Positions 19,641-28,286 of a stretch of DNA of 29,494 bases are shown here, in pieces. The notes under the pieces were generated by a model, which was not told the DNA's origin, ran no database searches, and worked only from the letters and a program-made list of their open reading frames with translations. Within the stretch, counting starts at the first letter, position 1. The number at the start of each line of letters is the position of its first letter. Source of the stretch: a virus; the IMG/VR virus record IMGVR_UViG_3300025305_002629, positions 1 to 29,494 of that record; one strand, given 5' to 3'. Position numbers and translations under genes: made by a program.

Positions 19641-21036
19641 ACTGTTCCCAAGAGATTTGACGGCCGAGCGCGGCGTGCTCGGGTGTTGCCTGCTTACCCC
19701 GGCTCTGAGTTTGAGTGATGTGCTCGAAAAGCTCGGACACAGCGAGCCGCAGGATGCGTTCTATGACACGCATCACCGGGAAATCTTTTGGGCGATGTTC
19801 GAGTTGCACCGTGACGGAATCGGGATCGATCTGTTGACACTCAACTCGAAATTAAAAAAACGAAAGCCGGATCAGCCGTGGGCGACGCTGATGGCGGCAC
19901 TTGAGGACGAGGTGGGGAGTTCGGTAAATCTGGAATTTTATCTGAAGCCGGTGCTGGAGTGCTGGCATTTGCGAAAGCTGATCGAGGTGAGTCGCCAGCA
20001 TGTTGAGCTGGCAAAAAAACCGGACGATCACGGTGGGGTGGGCGCGGTGCTGGACAAGGCCGAGTCGGACATCCTCGAGCTCAACTCGGCGCGGGCGCCG
20101 GATCAGACAGTGGACCTGAACGGGATGATTGATCGGGTCTATGAGGAGATTCAAAACTACGAGCGCGGCGAGGGGCGCCTGACCGGTCTGGACACCGGGT
20201 TTAAGTATCTGAACAAGCAGACCAGCGGCTTTCAGGATCGGCAGATGATTCTGATCGCTGGTCGGCCAGGAATGGGCAAGACCTCCTTTGCCACCAACAT
20301 GGTGTCGAGGATGCTCTTTGATCAGAAAATACCGGTGGCGTTTTTCTCGATGGAAATGTCGGCCATCGAGCTGGTGGAGCGGATCATCTTTGCGGAGGGG
20401 TGGTGTAATTATCAGCATTATCGCACCGGGTACGCCTATAAGGCGGATTTAATGGCTGATTCGGAAACGGGGGAACCGGGGCTCTTGGAGATTTGTGAGG
20501 AGTTCAGGAAGCTGCCGCTCTTCCTTGATGACACCACCCAGCAGAGCATACTTGACATCCGGGCCAAGTGTCGGCGGCTCAAGGCGCAGCATGGCATCAG
20601 GCTGGTGGTGCTCGACTATGTGCAGCTTATCCGTGGCACCAGCAGTCAGTATAACAATCGGGAGAGTGAGATTGCCGAGATTTCAAGGGGCATCAAGGCG
20701 CTGGCCAAGGAGCTCGAGATGCCGGTGCTGGGTCTGGCGCAGCTCAATCGTGCCTCGGCCCAGAAGGGGCACTACGCGCCCTCGATGGAGGATTTGAGGG
20801 AATCGGGGCAGCTCGAGCAGGACGCCGATCTGGTGGGCATACTGGCCGATGCGCAGCCGCGAAACAATGCCGAGCGCGACATGTGGGAGAGCGACGAGGG
20901 GTGGGCTGGAAAAAAGAGGCGAAACCTTGTGATCGTCAAGCAGCGCAACGGTCCCTGCGGCAAGAGCGATTATATCTTTCACAAGGGGGCCATGCGCTTT
21001 GAGCCTTACAAGGAGGCTACAACAACAGAGGAATAG
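19633..21036 (+). CDS. dnaB: Replicative DNA helicase, DnaB family, 467 aa
   Basis: Unwinds DNA at the phage fork and recruits primase. Residues 1-110 form the DnaB N-terminal helical domain (AERGVLGCCLLTPALSLSDV, FYDTHHREIFWAMFELH). The C-terminal RecA-like motor has Walker A AGRPGMGKTSFA (K216), FFSMEMSAIELVERI, Walker B LVVLDYVQLI (D328), LGLAQLNR, and DLRESGQLEQDADLV, all classic DnaB motifs. The length (467 aa) equals bacterial DnaB (about 470). It lies downstream of the initiator-like gene and upstream of SSB, a complete replication module. The start at 19633 overlaps the small upstream gene, as expected for coupled translation. Confidence 0.95.
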   Translation: MNELFPRDLTAERGVLGCCLLTPALSLSDVLEKLGHSEPQDAFYDTHHREIFWAMFELHRDGIGIDLLTLNSKLKKRKPDQPWATLMAALEDEVGSSVNLEFYLKPVLECWHLRKLIEVSRQHVELAKKPDDHGGVGAVLDKAESDILELNSARAPDQTVDLNGMIDRVYEEIQNYERGEGRLTGLDTGFKYLNKQTSGFQDRQMILIAGRPGMGKTSFATNMVSRMLFDQKIPVAFFSMEMSAIELVERIIFAEGWCNYQHYRTGYAYKADLMADSETGEPGLLEICEEFRKLPLFLDDTTQQSILDIRAKCRRLKAQHGIRLVVLDYVQLIRGTSSQYNNRESEIAEISRGIKALAKELEMPVLGLAQLNRASAQKGHYAPSMEDLRESGQLEQDADLVGILADAQPRNNAERDMWESDEGWAGKKRRNLVIVKQRNGPCGKSDYIFHKGAMRFEPYKEATTTEE

Positions 21037-21040
21037 CATT

Positions 21041-21442
21041 ATGATACACATATCAATAGAGGGAAGGCTGGGTGCGGACCCTACACCGCACGAAGATTAT
21101 GGCAACGTGACCAATTTCAACTTGGCCGCTAGTCAGGGTAAAGACAAGGACCCTGTGTGGTTCCAATGCAGCGCTTGGGACACGCTGGCGGATAACATAC
21201 GCAAGTGGTTCAAGAAAGGTTCGGGCATACTTGTGCATGGTCGCTTGTGTCCAACCAGATACGAAAAAAACGGCAAGACCATTCACGATTGGGAGGTCAA
21301 GGTGAGCAGCTTCGATTTTCCGCTATCCGGCGGGAAAAAGAAGGAGGAGGCGACCGATGAAGTGGTTGAACCGGAAATCATTGAGGACAACGGCGAGGCG
21401 ACAGTCGCGCATTGTCCTGACATAACAGAAGAAAACAAATAA
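21041..21442 (+). CDS. ssb: Single-stranded DNA-binding protein, 133 aa
   Basis: Start chosen at 21041 with GAGGAA nine bases upstream, four bases after the helicase stop; an earlier in-frame start would lie inside the helicase. The OB-fold is recognisable: IHISIEGRLGADPTPHEDYG, NVTNFNLAASQGKD, PVWFQCSAWDTLADNIRKWF, KKGSGILVHGRL, and WEVKVSSFDFP. An acidic tail follows, ending DITEENK. It lacks the DIPF tip by which bacterial SSB recruits partner proteins, so it may interact with phage proteins instead. It protects single strands during replication by the adjacent helicase. Confidence 0.9.
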   Translation: MIHISIEGRLGADPTPHEDYGNVTNFNLAASQGKDKDPVWFQCSAWDTLADNIRKWFKKGSGILVHGRLCPTRYEKNGKTIHDWEVKVSSFDFPLSGGKKKEEATDEVVEPEIIEDNGEATVAHCPDITEENK

Positions 21443-21447
21443 AACAA

Positions 21448-21687
21448 ATGGCAAAAGAAAACGAAAAGACAGATGGGGCCGTAAGTCAGGCCGACGTGAA
21501 CAAGGCCAACGCACAAGCAGCACTTCGAGTGCTCGCGAACCTCGCGCTGCAACTCGCAAGTCAGCAGCAACAGGAAGTGCAGAACGCGGCGAATGTCCTT
21601 GAACAGGTCATTCACGATGCCGGTGAAACGTGGTCAATTGCGCCAGCGGTGGTTGAGCCGGTGAAGAAGGAGGAGAAAGGTGGCTAA
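21448..21687 (+). CDS. Small Ala/Gln-rich protein, 79 aa, unknown
   Basis: Starts six bases after the SSB stop in the same operon; the ribosome binding site is poor (AAATAAAACAA). The product is one long Ala/Gln-rich helix (NAQAALRVLANLALQLASQQ, QEVQNAANVLEQVI) with Lys/Glu ends. It is a likely coiled-coil protein, a possible SSB or helicase accessory factor by position only. Confidence 0.6.
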   Translation: MAKENEKTDGAVSQADVNKANAQAALRVLANLALQLASQQQQEVQNAANVLEQVIHDAGETWSIAPAVVEPVKKEEKGG

Positions 21688-21711
21688 ATGAAAGGCAAAC
21701 AACATAAACCA

Positions 21712-21723
21712 ACCCAATTGGGT
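21712..21723. promoter_or_regulatory. 12-bp palindrome ACCCAATTGGGT upstream of the ParB-like gene
   Basis: Perfect palindrome 24 bp ahead of the ATG at 21747, in the 59-bp gap after the previous gene. It is a possible operator. The gap also holds a 14-codon ORF (21688-21732) of doubtful meaning, and GAAGGAAGGAGT as the ribosome binding site for the next gene. Confidence 0.35.
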
Positions 21724-21746
21724 ACAAACTGAAGGAAGGAGTAGTC

Positions 21747-22775
21747 ATGTCGATAAAGAACATAACAACAACCGAAGAGTTGATTAGGGAACAGGACAAG
21801 GCACAGAGACGTGTGTGCAATATACAGACGGAATTGCATGAACGCGGCGATGTGAAGCATGAGTTTCACTCGCCCGTCATGTGTTCTGTTTATACGGAGA
21901 TCACACCCGGGGTCGCTTCAAAAATACTGATAAGCTTCAATGGCGGCAAGGGTGGAGAGGCAACAAACCGTTCGATGTCCAGAGTGAAGGCGGCCCAGAT
22001 CGAGAAGGATATGAGGAACGGCAACTTCCTGGGATATGTTTCCACGATCATCTTCGATGACGAGGGTGTCCTGATGGACGGTCAAACAAGGTTGCAGGCA
22101 TTGCTGGACTCAAAGTCGGCCCAGCAGATGCACGTTATCATGGGTGTTCCCAGAGAGGGCATGCTCAAGGTCGATATTGGTCGGAAAAGAACCAACGCAG
22201 ACAGGTTCAGGTTGGCGGGGATGCTTGGTAAGTGTACCAACACTCAGGCGAGTTGGTACGAGAGGATTGCAAGGTTCTCCTGTGCGTCTGGTGTCCCGAA
22301 TGGAAAACCAAGAAATCCGTTCAATAGAATGAAGTCTTATATTCCGGATGATGAGATAGAGCTGGAGTTTGTGAGGTTAAAGGAACCGATAAAATATATC
22401 GTTGAGAATCTTGCAGACAACAAACTGCTGAGAAAACTGCCGTCACTAGCTGCCATTGCACAGTGGTGGGTTGAGTATGATGGTTGTGGTTGTTCGCAGG
22501 CGGGGCTGGCAGAAAGGTTCTATCATGATTTGATTACCGGAACCCGCGAGACAGGCATGTGGCAGGAGGGTGATCCTATTTTCACCTTGAGGGAGCAGTT
22601 GTTAAAGGTTGATTGGCAAAAGCAGGGTCATAATCTGGTTGATCAATATAGGATGTGTTATGGTTGGACAATTCATTCCATCAACAAGCATCTTAATTAC
22701 AAGAAGCTTGTCCGGCTGACCAAGCGATCGTTGAGTTTTGATCTGGTTCTAAACGACGATGTGCCTTTTGTGTAA
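21747..22775 (+). CDS. ParB-like nuclease-fold phage protein, 342 aa
   Basis: GAAGGAAGGAGT seven bases ahead supports the ATG at 21747. The centre has MSRVKAAQIEKDMRNGNFLG (about 77-96) and VLMDGQTRLQALLDSKSAQQ (about 108-127). The 'xDGQ.RL.A' signature of ParB/Srx-like domains is followed by MHVIMGVPREGMLKVDIG. Such proteins in phages act as DNA-binding regulators, ssDNA nucleases or partition-like factors. The C-terminal 200 residues are helical with several Cys (GCGCSQAGL) and no recognised domain. It bridges the replication and packaging blocks; its TAA stop overlaps the terminase start (TAATG). Confidence 0.6.
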   Translation: MSIKNITTTEELIREQDKAQRRVCNIQTELHERGDVKHEFHSPVMCSVYTEITPGVASKILISFNGGKGGEATNRSMSRVKAAQIEKDMRNGNFLGYVSTIIFDDEGVLMDGQTRLQALLDSKSAQQMHVIMGVPREGMLKVDIGRKRTNADRFRLAGMLGKCTNTQASWYERIARFSCASGVPNGKPRNPFNRMKSYIPDDEIELEFVRLKEPIKYIVENLADNKLLRKLPSLAAIAQWWVEYDGCGCSQAGLAERFYHDLITGTRETGMWQEGDPIFTLREQLLKVDWQKQGHNLVDQYRMCYGWTIHSINKHLNYKKLVRLTKRSLSFDLVLNDDVPFV

Positions 22776-24418
22776 TGGGGTTCAAGCAGACAGCCCACCC
22801 GATCCTTCCGGAGTTCACGGATCAGGAGATGCTTCGGATCTCCGAGTCCAAGGGGGTCGAGTATCTGGCGGCGCTCATTGAGGAGCGCGAGCAGGCGATT
22901 GGGCTCTCCAACAATGACCCGCTAAACAGCGGGTTCGAGCTCGCGCCGTGGAAGCGCGCCCGGGAACTGCTCAAGGTGTCGGATGAACTGCTCATCTTGG
23001 GTGGCAACCGGGCGGGTAAAACCGACTTTGCCGCCAAGTATGTGGTGGAAACCATGTGCGCCAAGGATAAGTGCAACGTGTGGTGTCTGCACTCCACGCT
23101 GCCCAGCAGCATCGAGATGCAGCAGCCGGTCATCCGGCGCTATCTGCCGGTCGAATGGCGCGACATCGGCAAGCAGGGTAGGACAACCAATGTCCGATGG
23201 ACCGACAAGGGCGGTTTCTCGGATCAGGTGTTCATCCTGCCCAACGGTTCGCGCTGCCGGTTCCTGAATTATTCGATGATGGAATCGGTGTTCGAGGGCG
23301 GTGAGCTCGATCTGATTTGGGCCGATGAGCTGATTGGTTATGATCTGGTCAGGACGCTGCGTTTCCGCATCGCCACGCGCTCGGGCAAGCTGATCATCAC
23401 CTTCACCCCGGTCAAGGGGTACAGCATGACGGTCAAGGAGTACCAGAGCGGGGCCAGGGTGCTGGAGAGCTCCGAGAGCGAGCTTCTTCCGGACAACGTG
23501 AACGTGGCCGGGTGTGAGCCCGGTCACATGCCCTACATCCTTCAGCCGATCCGGCGCAACGCAAGGATGATTTGTTTTCATTCCATCTGGAATCCGTTCG
23601 GCGGTTATCACAATGTTAAAAAGATGCTCGAGGGCAAGAGCAGCGAGGAGGTCAAGATCCGTGCGTATGGCTGGGCGGAGCGGCTTGAGGGAAAGGCGTT
23701 CCCGAAGTTCAACGAGAACGTGCATGTGGTTCCTGCGGAGAAGGTGCCGGGCAGCGGCACGCGCTACTGCTCGGTGGACCCGGCCGGGAGCAAGAACTGG
23801 TTCATCAAGTGGTACATCATCGATGACCTGAACCGTGTGTTCCTCTACCGGGAATGGCCCAACCGCCAGCAGTACGGTGAGTGGGCGCTGCCCAGCGACA
23901 AGCCGGACGGCAAGCCGGGTCCGGCGCAGACCGGGCTGGGCCTGAGTCTGGTGAGCTACAAGAAGATGATCCTCGAGCTGGAGGACGGCGAGGAGATTTA
24001 CCGGCGCATCATCGACTCGCGCTTCGGCGGGGCGGAGGTGCCCAGTGCCAAGAGCGGCATGACACCGATCATCATGCTCGAGCAGGACGACCACGACGAG
24101 GAGGGCAACCTCATTGTGCCGGGCATGGTGTTCTTCCCGGCGCCGGGCGGCCAGATCGAGGACGGGATTCAGGGGATCAACGACATGCTCGACTACGACG
24201 AGAGCAAGCCGGTGAGCATGATGAACGCGCCGCGCTACTACATCAGTGAGGCGTGCGAGCAGTCGATCTACGGCTACGCCGAATACACCGGTCTGGACGG
24301 CCTCAAGGGTGCCCTCAAGGACGTAATCGACCCGGACCGCTACATGTTCAAGGACGGCATCCATCACTTCGATCCGGTGGCCTTTGCGGCCACGGGCGGG
24401 GACGCCCCTGATTTTTGA
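22775..24418 (+). CDS. terL: Terminase large subunit, 547 aa
   Basis: Packaging motor: an ATPase that drives DNA into the prohead and a nuclease that cuts the concatemer. ATPase domain: Walker A LGGNRAGKTDFA (K82), Walker B LDLIWADEL (D184, E185), then a coupling motif IITFTP. The nuclease domain (RNase H fold) has YCSVDPAGSKNW (D335) and IIDSRFGG (D414), plus a late acidic YMFKDGIHHFDPVAF. The start overlaps the upstream gene by one base (TAATG). No adjacent small terminase is obvious; the HTH protein at 16872 or the one at 24478 could fill that role. Confidence 0.9.
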   Translation: MGFKQTAHPILPEFTDQEMLRISESKGVEYLAALIEEREQAIGLSNNDPLNSGFELAPWKRARELLKVSDELLILGGNRAGKTDFAAKYVVETMCAKDKCNVWCLHSTLPSSIEMQQPVIRRYLPVEWRDIGKQGRTTNVRWTDKGGFSDQVFILPNGSRCRFLNYSMMESVFEGGELDLIWADELIGYDLVRTLRFRIATRSGKLIITFTPVKGYSMTVKEYQSGARVLESSESELLPDNVNVAGCEPGHMPYILQPIRRNARMICFHSIWNPFGGYHNVKKMLEGKSSEEVKIRAYGWAERLEGKAFPKFNENVHVVPAEKVPGSGTRYCSVDPAGSKNWFIKWYIIDDLNRVFLYREWPNRQQYGEWALPSDKPDGKPGPAQTGLGLSLVSYKKMILELEDGEEIYRRIIDSRFGGAEVPSAKSGMTPIIMLEQDDHDEEGNLIVPGMVFFPAPGGQIEDGIQGINDMLDYDESKPVSMMNAPRYYISEACEQSIYGYAEYTGLDGLKGALKDVIDPDRYMFKDGIHHFDPVAFAATGGDAPDF

Positions 24419-24428
24419 TTTTGCCCCC

Positions 24429-24456
24429 TTGACGATATTGCGCTGAGACGTAATAT
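24429..24456 (+). promoter_or_regulatory. Promoter with inverted repeat ahead of the HTH-portal genes
   Basis: TTGACG (24429-24434), a 16-bp spacer and TAATAT (24451-24456). GATATT and AATATC (about 24434-24457) form an inverted repeat spanning the spacer and -10, a good site for a repressor or activator such as the HTH protein encoded just downstream. It lies in the 59-bp gap after the terminase gene. Confidence 0.55.
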
Positions 24457-24477
24457 CCGGCCGGTGAAGAAGATTGA

Positions 24478-24687
24478 ATGAAGCAATTTAACGAGTTGCC
24501 GCTTCTGTTACGGGTCGGGGCCGTCACCCAGCTTCTTGGGGTTGGGAAGGGAACGGTTTACCGGCTGCTCGACACCGGTAAACTGGAAAGCGTGAACACG
24601 GACGGGGGCCATAAAAAGATTTCGCGGGAGAGTGTCCGGCGTTATTTGAAGCTGCCTGTGGGGGGGGCGATGGTGGAGGTGCTATGA
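24478..24687 (+). CDS. Excisionase/MerR-like HTH protein, 69 aa
   Basis: A compact HTH DNA-binding protein of the 'helix_turn_helix_17'/excisionase class: LLLRVGAVTQLLGVGKGTVY (9-28), RLLDTGKLESVNTDGGHKKI with the wing-like GGHKKISRESVRRYL. Placement between terminase and portal suggests a regulator of late genes or a small packaging-related DNA binder. It has its own promoter with an inverted repeat, consistent with autoregulation. The Shine-Dalgarno is weak (GTGAAGAAG). The stop overlaps the portal start (ATGA). Confidence 0.75.
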   Translation: MKQFNELPLLLRVGAVTQLLGVGKGTVYRLLDTGKLESVNTDGGHKKISRESVRRYLKLPVGGAMVEVL

Positions 24688-26774
24688 AATCCGACAATTT
24701 AATCTATGAGCTGAACCTCGGTCAGATACTCAACGAGTACCGCGAGGCGACCGAGAGCGATCTGGTGGATCGCAAGAACAAGAACTGGGAGAACCGCTAC
24801 AACATCTGGTCCGGCCAGAGTGATGACGGGCGCAAGTGGAAGAAGAAGCTCGGGCGCGACCCGGTTCCCTTCGATGGCTCAAGTGACAGTCGTGTGCCGC
24901 TGATTGACTCGTATGTGAACGAGGACACCGACATGCTGTTGACCTCGCTGCGCAGCATGACCGTGCAGGCGATGCCGACCGAGAGCAACGATGCGAACAA
25001 GGCGTTCCAGACAACCAACTTCCTGCGCTACATGTTGAGCAACTCGATGGACGAGTTTTTCCCCGAGGCGGAGCTGGCGGCCAACTACTATCTGGAAAAC
25101 GGGCTGGCGGTGGTCGGCGTGTTCTGGGAGAGGGAAACGCAGCGCTACTACGAGACGATTGACCTCGAGGACCTGAAGAACGCGGCGATGAGTGACCCGG
25201 CGCTTGCCGAGCTGCCAACCATGCTGCTCGATCCCGCAAACGACGATGCTGTTTTCGTGATCGTGCAGAATTTGTTGGCGACACAAAACTTTGACGTGTC
25301 CGACGCGGAGGTGCGCAAGTTGATCTCTGATCTGCGCAAGTTCGGTGAGGGCAAGGTGACGGTGCCGATGGTGCACAAGGATCGCCCGACCATCGTGGCG
25401 CTGAAGGTGGGCGAGGATTTCTTTGCGCCGCCGGACACGACCGACATCCAGAAGGCGCGCCGACTCTATTATCGCCAGTACATGACGGCCGAGCAGATAC
25501 AGGACGCGGTGGTCAGCCAGGATTGGGACAAGCGCTGGGCGTCGGAGGTCATTGAACGGGCGAAGGGCAACACGACCTCGACCAACTATCAGAACAACGG
25601 GCGGCTCACCCGGCGCGGCACGCGGCCGGGCCAGCTCGATCTGGACACCGAGAACCTCTATGAGATCGTGCACGCCTTCGAGCGGCGAGTGGACCCCAAG
25701 ACCGGTGTGCCGGGAATCTACATCATCATTTTCAGTCCGCACCTCACCTCGGATGAGTCCGGCAGCGAGATCGTGGCCAAGCATGAACTGCTCAACTACG
25801 CGCACTGCCGGATGCCCTTTGTCCTGATGCGGCGCGAATACCTCTCGCGGCGCGTCGATGACTCACGCGGCTACGGCGAGATCGCCCACACTTGGCAGCG
25901 CCAGATCAAGACCGAGTGGGACGGCCGGGTGGACCGCTCCTATCTGGCCACCATGCCGCCGCTCCTGCACCCGCACGGGCGGGCGCCAAGCAAGTGGGGG
26001 CCGGGGGTCATGGTGCCCCGGATGCGTGCCGATGATTATCAGTACGCGGAGAGCCCGCGCCATGACGCCGGGAGCAAGGAGATCGAGGAGAGCATCCGCA
26101 CGACGGCCGACCGCTACTTTGGTCGCCCGGTGGATGAGGCCAACGTGGCCTATTCGCAGATGCGGCAGCAGAACATGGTTCGCAAGTGGCTCGACTACTG
26201 GCGCGATGTGGCGCAACAGGTGTTGCAGCTCTGCCAGCAGTTTCTGCCCGAGCCGTTTTATTTTCGCGTGGTGGGCAGCAACCAGGCTGAACCGTTGCAG
26301 ACCACGCGGCAGGAGATACTGGGCCAGTACGACATTCAGCTTGCGTTTAATGTCGCCAACCTCGACTCGGATCTGGTGAAGCAGAAGCTCGAGCTCCTGC
26401 GTGCTGCCGTGGGTGAGTTTGACATCAACGGTGTGGTGGATCGCACCGAGTTGATGAAGGTCGTGTTTGACTTTGTTGACCCGAACATGGGCGAGCGCCT
26501 GCTGCGACCGGCCGAGGCGGCGAGCGAGCAGGAGAAGGAGGAGGAGCGCAATGTGTTTGCACAACTCATGGCCGGTGTGCCGGTGGACGTGAAGGAGGGG
26601 CAGGCGTATGAGTTGCGGCTCAACGAACTGGGGCAGCTTGCGCAGACGCCGACGGCACAGAAAAAAATTCAGGAGGATGAGCATGTGGCGGGCATGATTG
26701 AGCGGCGCGCCAAGCAACTTGAACATCAGCTTGTGCAGCAACAGAACGCGCAGATCGGAAGGCTGGGTGCATGA
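24684..26774 (+). CDS. Portal protein, 696 aa
   Basis: GGAGG four bases upstream supports the ATG at 24684, which overlaps the HTH gene's stop. The portal forms the dodecameric ring through which DNA enters and leaves the capsid. The call rests on position (terminase, portal, scaffold, capsid), on length (P22 portal is 725 aa) and on portal-like content: the N-terminal WENRYNIWSGQSDD and DGSSDSRVPLIDSYVNED region, a long mixed region with DDSRGYGEIAHTWQRQIKTE (about 393-412), a stem/crown segment DAGSKEIEESIRTTADRYFG, and a C-terminal Gln-rich coiled coil (IERRAKQLEHQLVQQQNAQI) resembling the barrel of P22-type portals. No motif is diagnostic by itself. Confidence 0.8.
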   Translation: MKSDNLIYELNLGQILNEYREATESDLVDRKNKNWENRYNIWSGQSDDGRKWKKKLGRDPVPFDGSSDSRVPLIDSYVNEDTDMLLTSLRSMTVQAMPTESNDANKAFQTTNFLRYMLSNSMDEFFPEAELAANYYLENGLAVVGVFWERETQRYYETIDLEDLKNAAMSDPALAELPTMLLDPANDDAVFVIVQNLLATQNFDVSDAEVRKLISDLRKFGEGKVTVPMVHKDRPTIVALKVGEDFFAPPDTTDIQKARRLYYRQYMTAEQIQDAVVSQDWDKRWASEVIERAKGNTTSTNYQNNGRLTRRGTRPGQLDLDTENLYEIVHAFERRVDPKTGVPGIYIIIFSPHLTSDESGSEIVAKHELLNYAHCRMPFVLMRREYLSRRVDDSRGYGEIAHTWQRQIKTEWDGRVDRSYLATMPPLLHPHGRAPSKWGPGVMVPRMRADDYQYAESPRHDAGSKEIEESIRTTADRYFGRPVDEANVAYSQMRQQNMVRKWLDYWRDVAQQVLQLCQQFLPEPFYFRVVGSNQAEPLQTTRQEILGQYDIQLAFNVANLDSDLVKQKLELLRAAVGEFDINGVVDRTELMKVVFDFVDPNMGERLLRPAEAASEQEKEEERNVFAQLMAGVPVDVKEGQAYELRLNELGQLAQTPTAQKKIQEDEHVAGMIERRAKQLEHQLVQQQNAQIGRLGA

Positions 26775-27022
26775 GCGACGGCGAGCCAAGGAAGGAAGAG
26801 GATTTTATTGCGGACAGCATCCGGGGTCTGATGGGTGATCCGCGATGGGAGGCGGTGGAGTTGCTGGTAAGCAATCACCGGGATGAGCTGGTGCGCTTCA
26901 TGTCGGATCCGAATTTGGCGGGGGATTATGGGCGGCTGGCCCATTCGGCCGGGGCGGTGGATGCGCTGGGCCATCTCTTGCAAGGGTTTTTAGAAATTAA
27001 AAACAGGTCTAAACAGGTCTAA
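26771..27022 (+). CDS. Small protein after portal, 83 aa, unknown
   Basis: The ATG overlaps the portal stop (ATGA). The product is a mostly helical acidic protein (KEEDFIADSIRGLMGDPRWE, AVELLVSNHRDELVRFM) with a tail ALGHLLQGFLEIKNRSKQV that ends within the first copies of a 10-bp tandem repeat. Many phages have a short conserved gene between portal and scaffold with this look, function unknown. Confidence 0.7.
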   Translation: MSDGEPRKEEDFIADSIRGLMGDPRWEAVELLVSNHRDELVRFMSDPNLAGDYGRLAHSAGAVDALGHLLQGFLEIKNRSKQV

Positions 27023-27034
27023 ACAGGTCTAAAC
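27001..27034 (+). repeat. 10-bp tandem repeat AAACAGGTCT, three copies plus a partial fourth
   Basis: AAACAGGTCT is repeated at 27001, 27011 and 27021, then AAAC (27031-27034). The stop of the gene at 26771 lies in the third copy region (27020-27022). The 10-bp period presents the same face of the helix each time, as in iterated regulator sites. Slippage expansion is the simple alternative. Confidence 0.7.
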
Positions 27035-27069
27035 GGTCGCCCAAGGCACATTGTTGCTAAACAGATGAG

Positions 27070-27102
27070 GGTCGGGGAGGTAAAAGCCTCCCCGACCTTT
27101 TT
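27070..27102 (+). terminator. Rho-independent terminator between portal block and scaffold gene
   Basis: Perfect 11-bp stem GGTCGGGGAGG (27070-27080) / CCTCCCCGACC (27087-27097) with a 6-base loop TAAAAG, then five T. It ends the portal transcript, partly or fully, so the more abundant head proteins downstream may have their own supply. Confidence 0.9.
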
Positions 27103-27125
27103 CTTTGTTTGGAGGCAATCAAACA

Positions 27126-27161
27126 ATGGACACCTCAATGCAAGGTATAAAGCATGGCTAA
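27126..27161 (+). other. 11-codon leader ORF overlapping the scaffold start
   Basis: GGAGG (27111-27115) precedes ATG at 27126. The ORF encodes MDTSMQGIKHG, and its TAA lies just inside the scaffold gene. Ribosomes finishing it would be placed at the scaffold ATG (27154), so it may aid translation, though AAGG ahead of 27154 could suffice. Confidence 0.35.
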
Positions 27162-28269
27162 TATAGAGACAGGCGTGGCGGAGGCCCTTAAACCCGCAGA
27201 CAACATATCAGTGGATGAGCTCTCGTCCATGTTCGCACCGGCAACGGGCGAACAAAGTGGGGAGCAGACGGAAACCGGGGACACAGGTGAACAGTCCCCG
27301 GCGGATGCAGAGGAAGAGCCCGTTGAAGAGGCGCCCTCTATCGTCCCGGACCCGGAGGATCAGCCGGAGGAATCGGAGGAACCCGAAGAGGAGGCGCAAG
27401 CCGATCCGGAGGAGGAATCCGGGGAGCCCGATGAACCCGAGGAGACGGTGGCCGAGCCGGAAAATGCGGATGCGCGATGGGAGAAAAAGTTCCAGAAGCG
27501 GATCAACAAGATGACGGCGCGGTCCAAGGAGTCGGAGGAGCGTGCAAGGCAGGCAGAGGATCGAGTTACGGAACTTGAGCAGGAGGTTGAAACCTATCGC
27601 AACGTCGCCGAACAACCGGTGGCAGGCCCGGGTGACGGGCCTTTGGCAAACATCAACACCGTGCAGCAGTTGCGTGACGAGAAAAAGAAGTGGCTTAACG
27701 TGAAACATTGGTGCGAGGAACACGCCGAGGGCGGGTCCTACACTGATGATAGCGATAAGGAGGTCTATATTGAACCGTCGGAGGTGCAGAAGGCCAAGCG
27801 GGATGCGGAGACGCATCTCATGGTAAGCATCCCCGAGAGGGAGGAACAGATCAAGGAGTACAACACGAAGGAGACACGGTTCAACGAGCCGGTTTACAAC
27901 ATGTTTCCGGAATGGAAGGACCCCAAGAGTGTGTTCTACAAGCAGGCGATGGAAATCGCCGCCGCTGTTCCCGAGGTCAAGAGGCTTCCCCACTGGAGAG
28001 GCATCGTGACGGCGCAGATGATTGGCTTGCAGCAAATAGAGAAAATGATGAACGGCAAGACCAAGAAGAGCGCCAAGGGGGAATCGCCCGCACCAGTTTC
28101 GGTGCGCAGCAATTCGGCCCCGGCGCCGACCCGAGGGACACCGGCCGACAAGGCCGCCTCAAGCGCCGACGATGCCTTCTACGATGAGAGCAGTCCCGAC
28201 TACGGCTCGGCTGATGCGCTACAAAAAATGTTCTCCGCTAAACGCAAAGCGCGGCAAGCTGCCGCGTAA
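27154..28269 (+). CDS. Scaffolding protein, 371 aa
   Basis: Lies between portal and major capsid genes, the usual place of the assembly scaffold, which guides capsid protein polymerisation and leaves the head before packaging. The first 105 residues are extremely acidic and Pro/Glu-rich (long EEEPVEEAPS and PEESEEPEEEAQADPEEES-type runs). A coiled coil follows (MTARSKESEERARQAEDRVT, ELEQEVETYRNV), then a central domain with VKHWCEEHAEGGSYTDDSD. The C-terminus is basic (SAKRKARQAAA), typical of scaffolds that bind the capsid protein through a positively charged end. No family beyond this was recognised. Confidence 0.7.
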   Translation: MANIETGVAEALKPADNISVDELSSMFAPATGEQSGEQTETGDTGEQSPADAEEEPVEEAPSIVPDPEDQPEESEEPEEEAQADPEEESGEPDEPEETVAEPENADARWEKKFQKRINKMTARSKESEERARQAEDRVTELEQEVETYRNVAEQPVAGPGDGPLANINTVQQLRDEKKKWLNVKHWCEEHAEGGSYTDDSDKEVYIEPSEVQKAKRDAETHLMVSIPEREEQIKEYNTKETRFNEPVYNMFPEWKDPKSVFYKQAMEIAAAVPEVKRLPHWRGIVTAQMIGLQQIEKMMNGKTKKSAKGESPAPVSVRSNSAPAPTRGTPADKAASSADDAFYDESSPDYGSADALQKMFSAKRKARQAAA

Positions 28270-28286
28270 AAACAAGGAAAAATAAG

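Noticed and set aside
22922-24367. Minus-strand ORF of 481 codons opposite the terminase
   Set aside because: Same GC-skew artefact; the plus-strand terminase has all its catalytic motifs.
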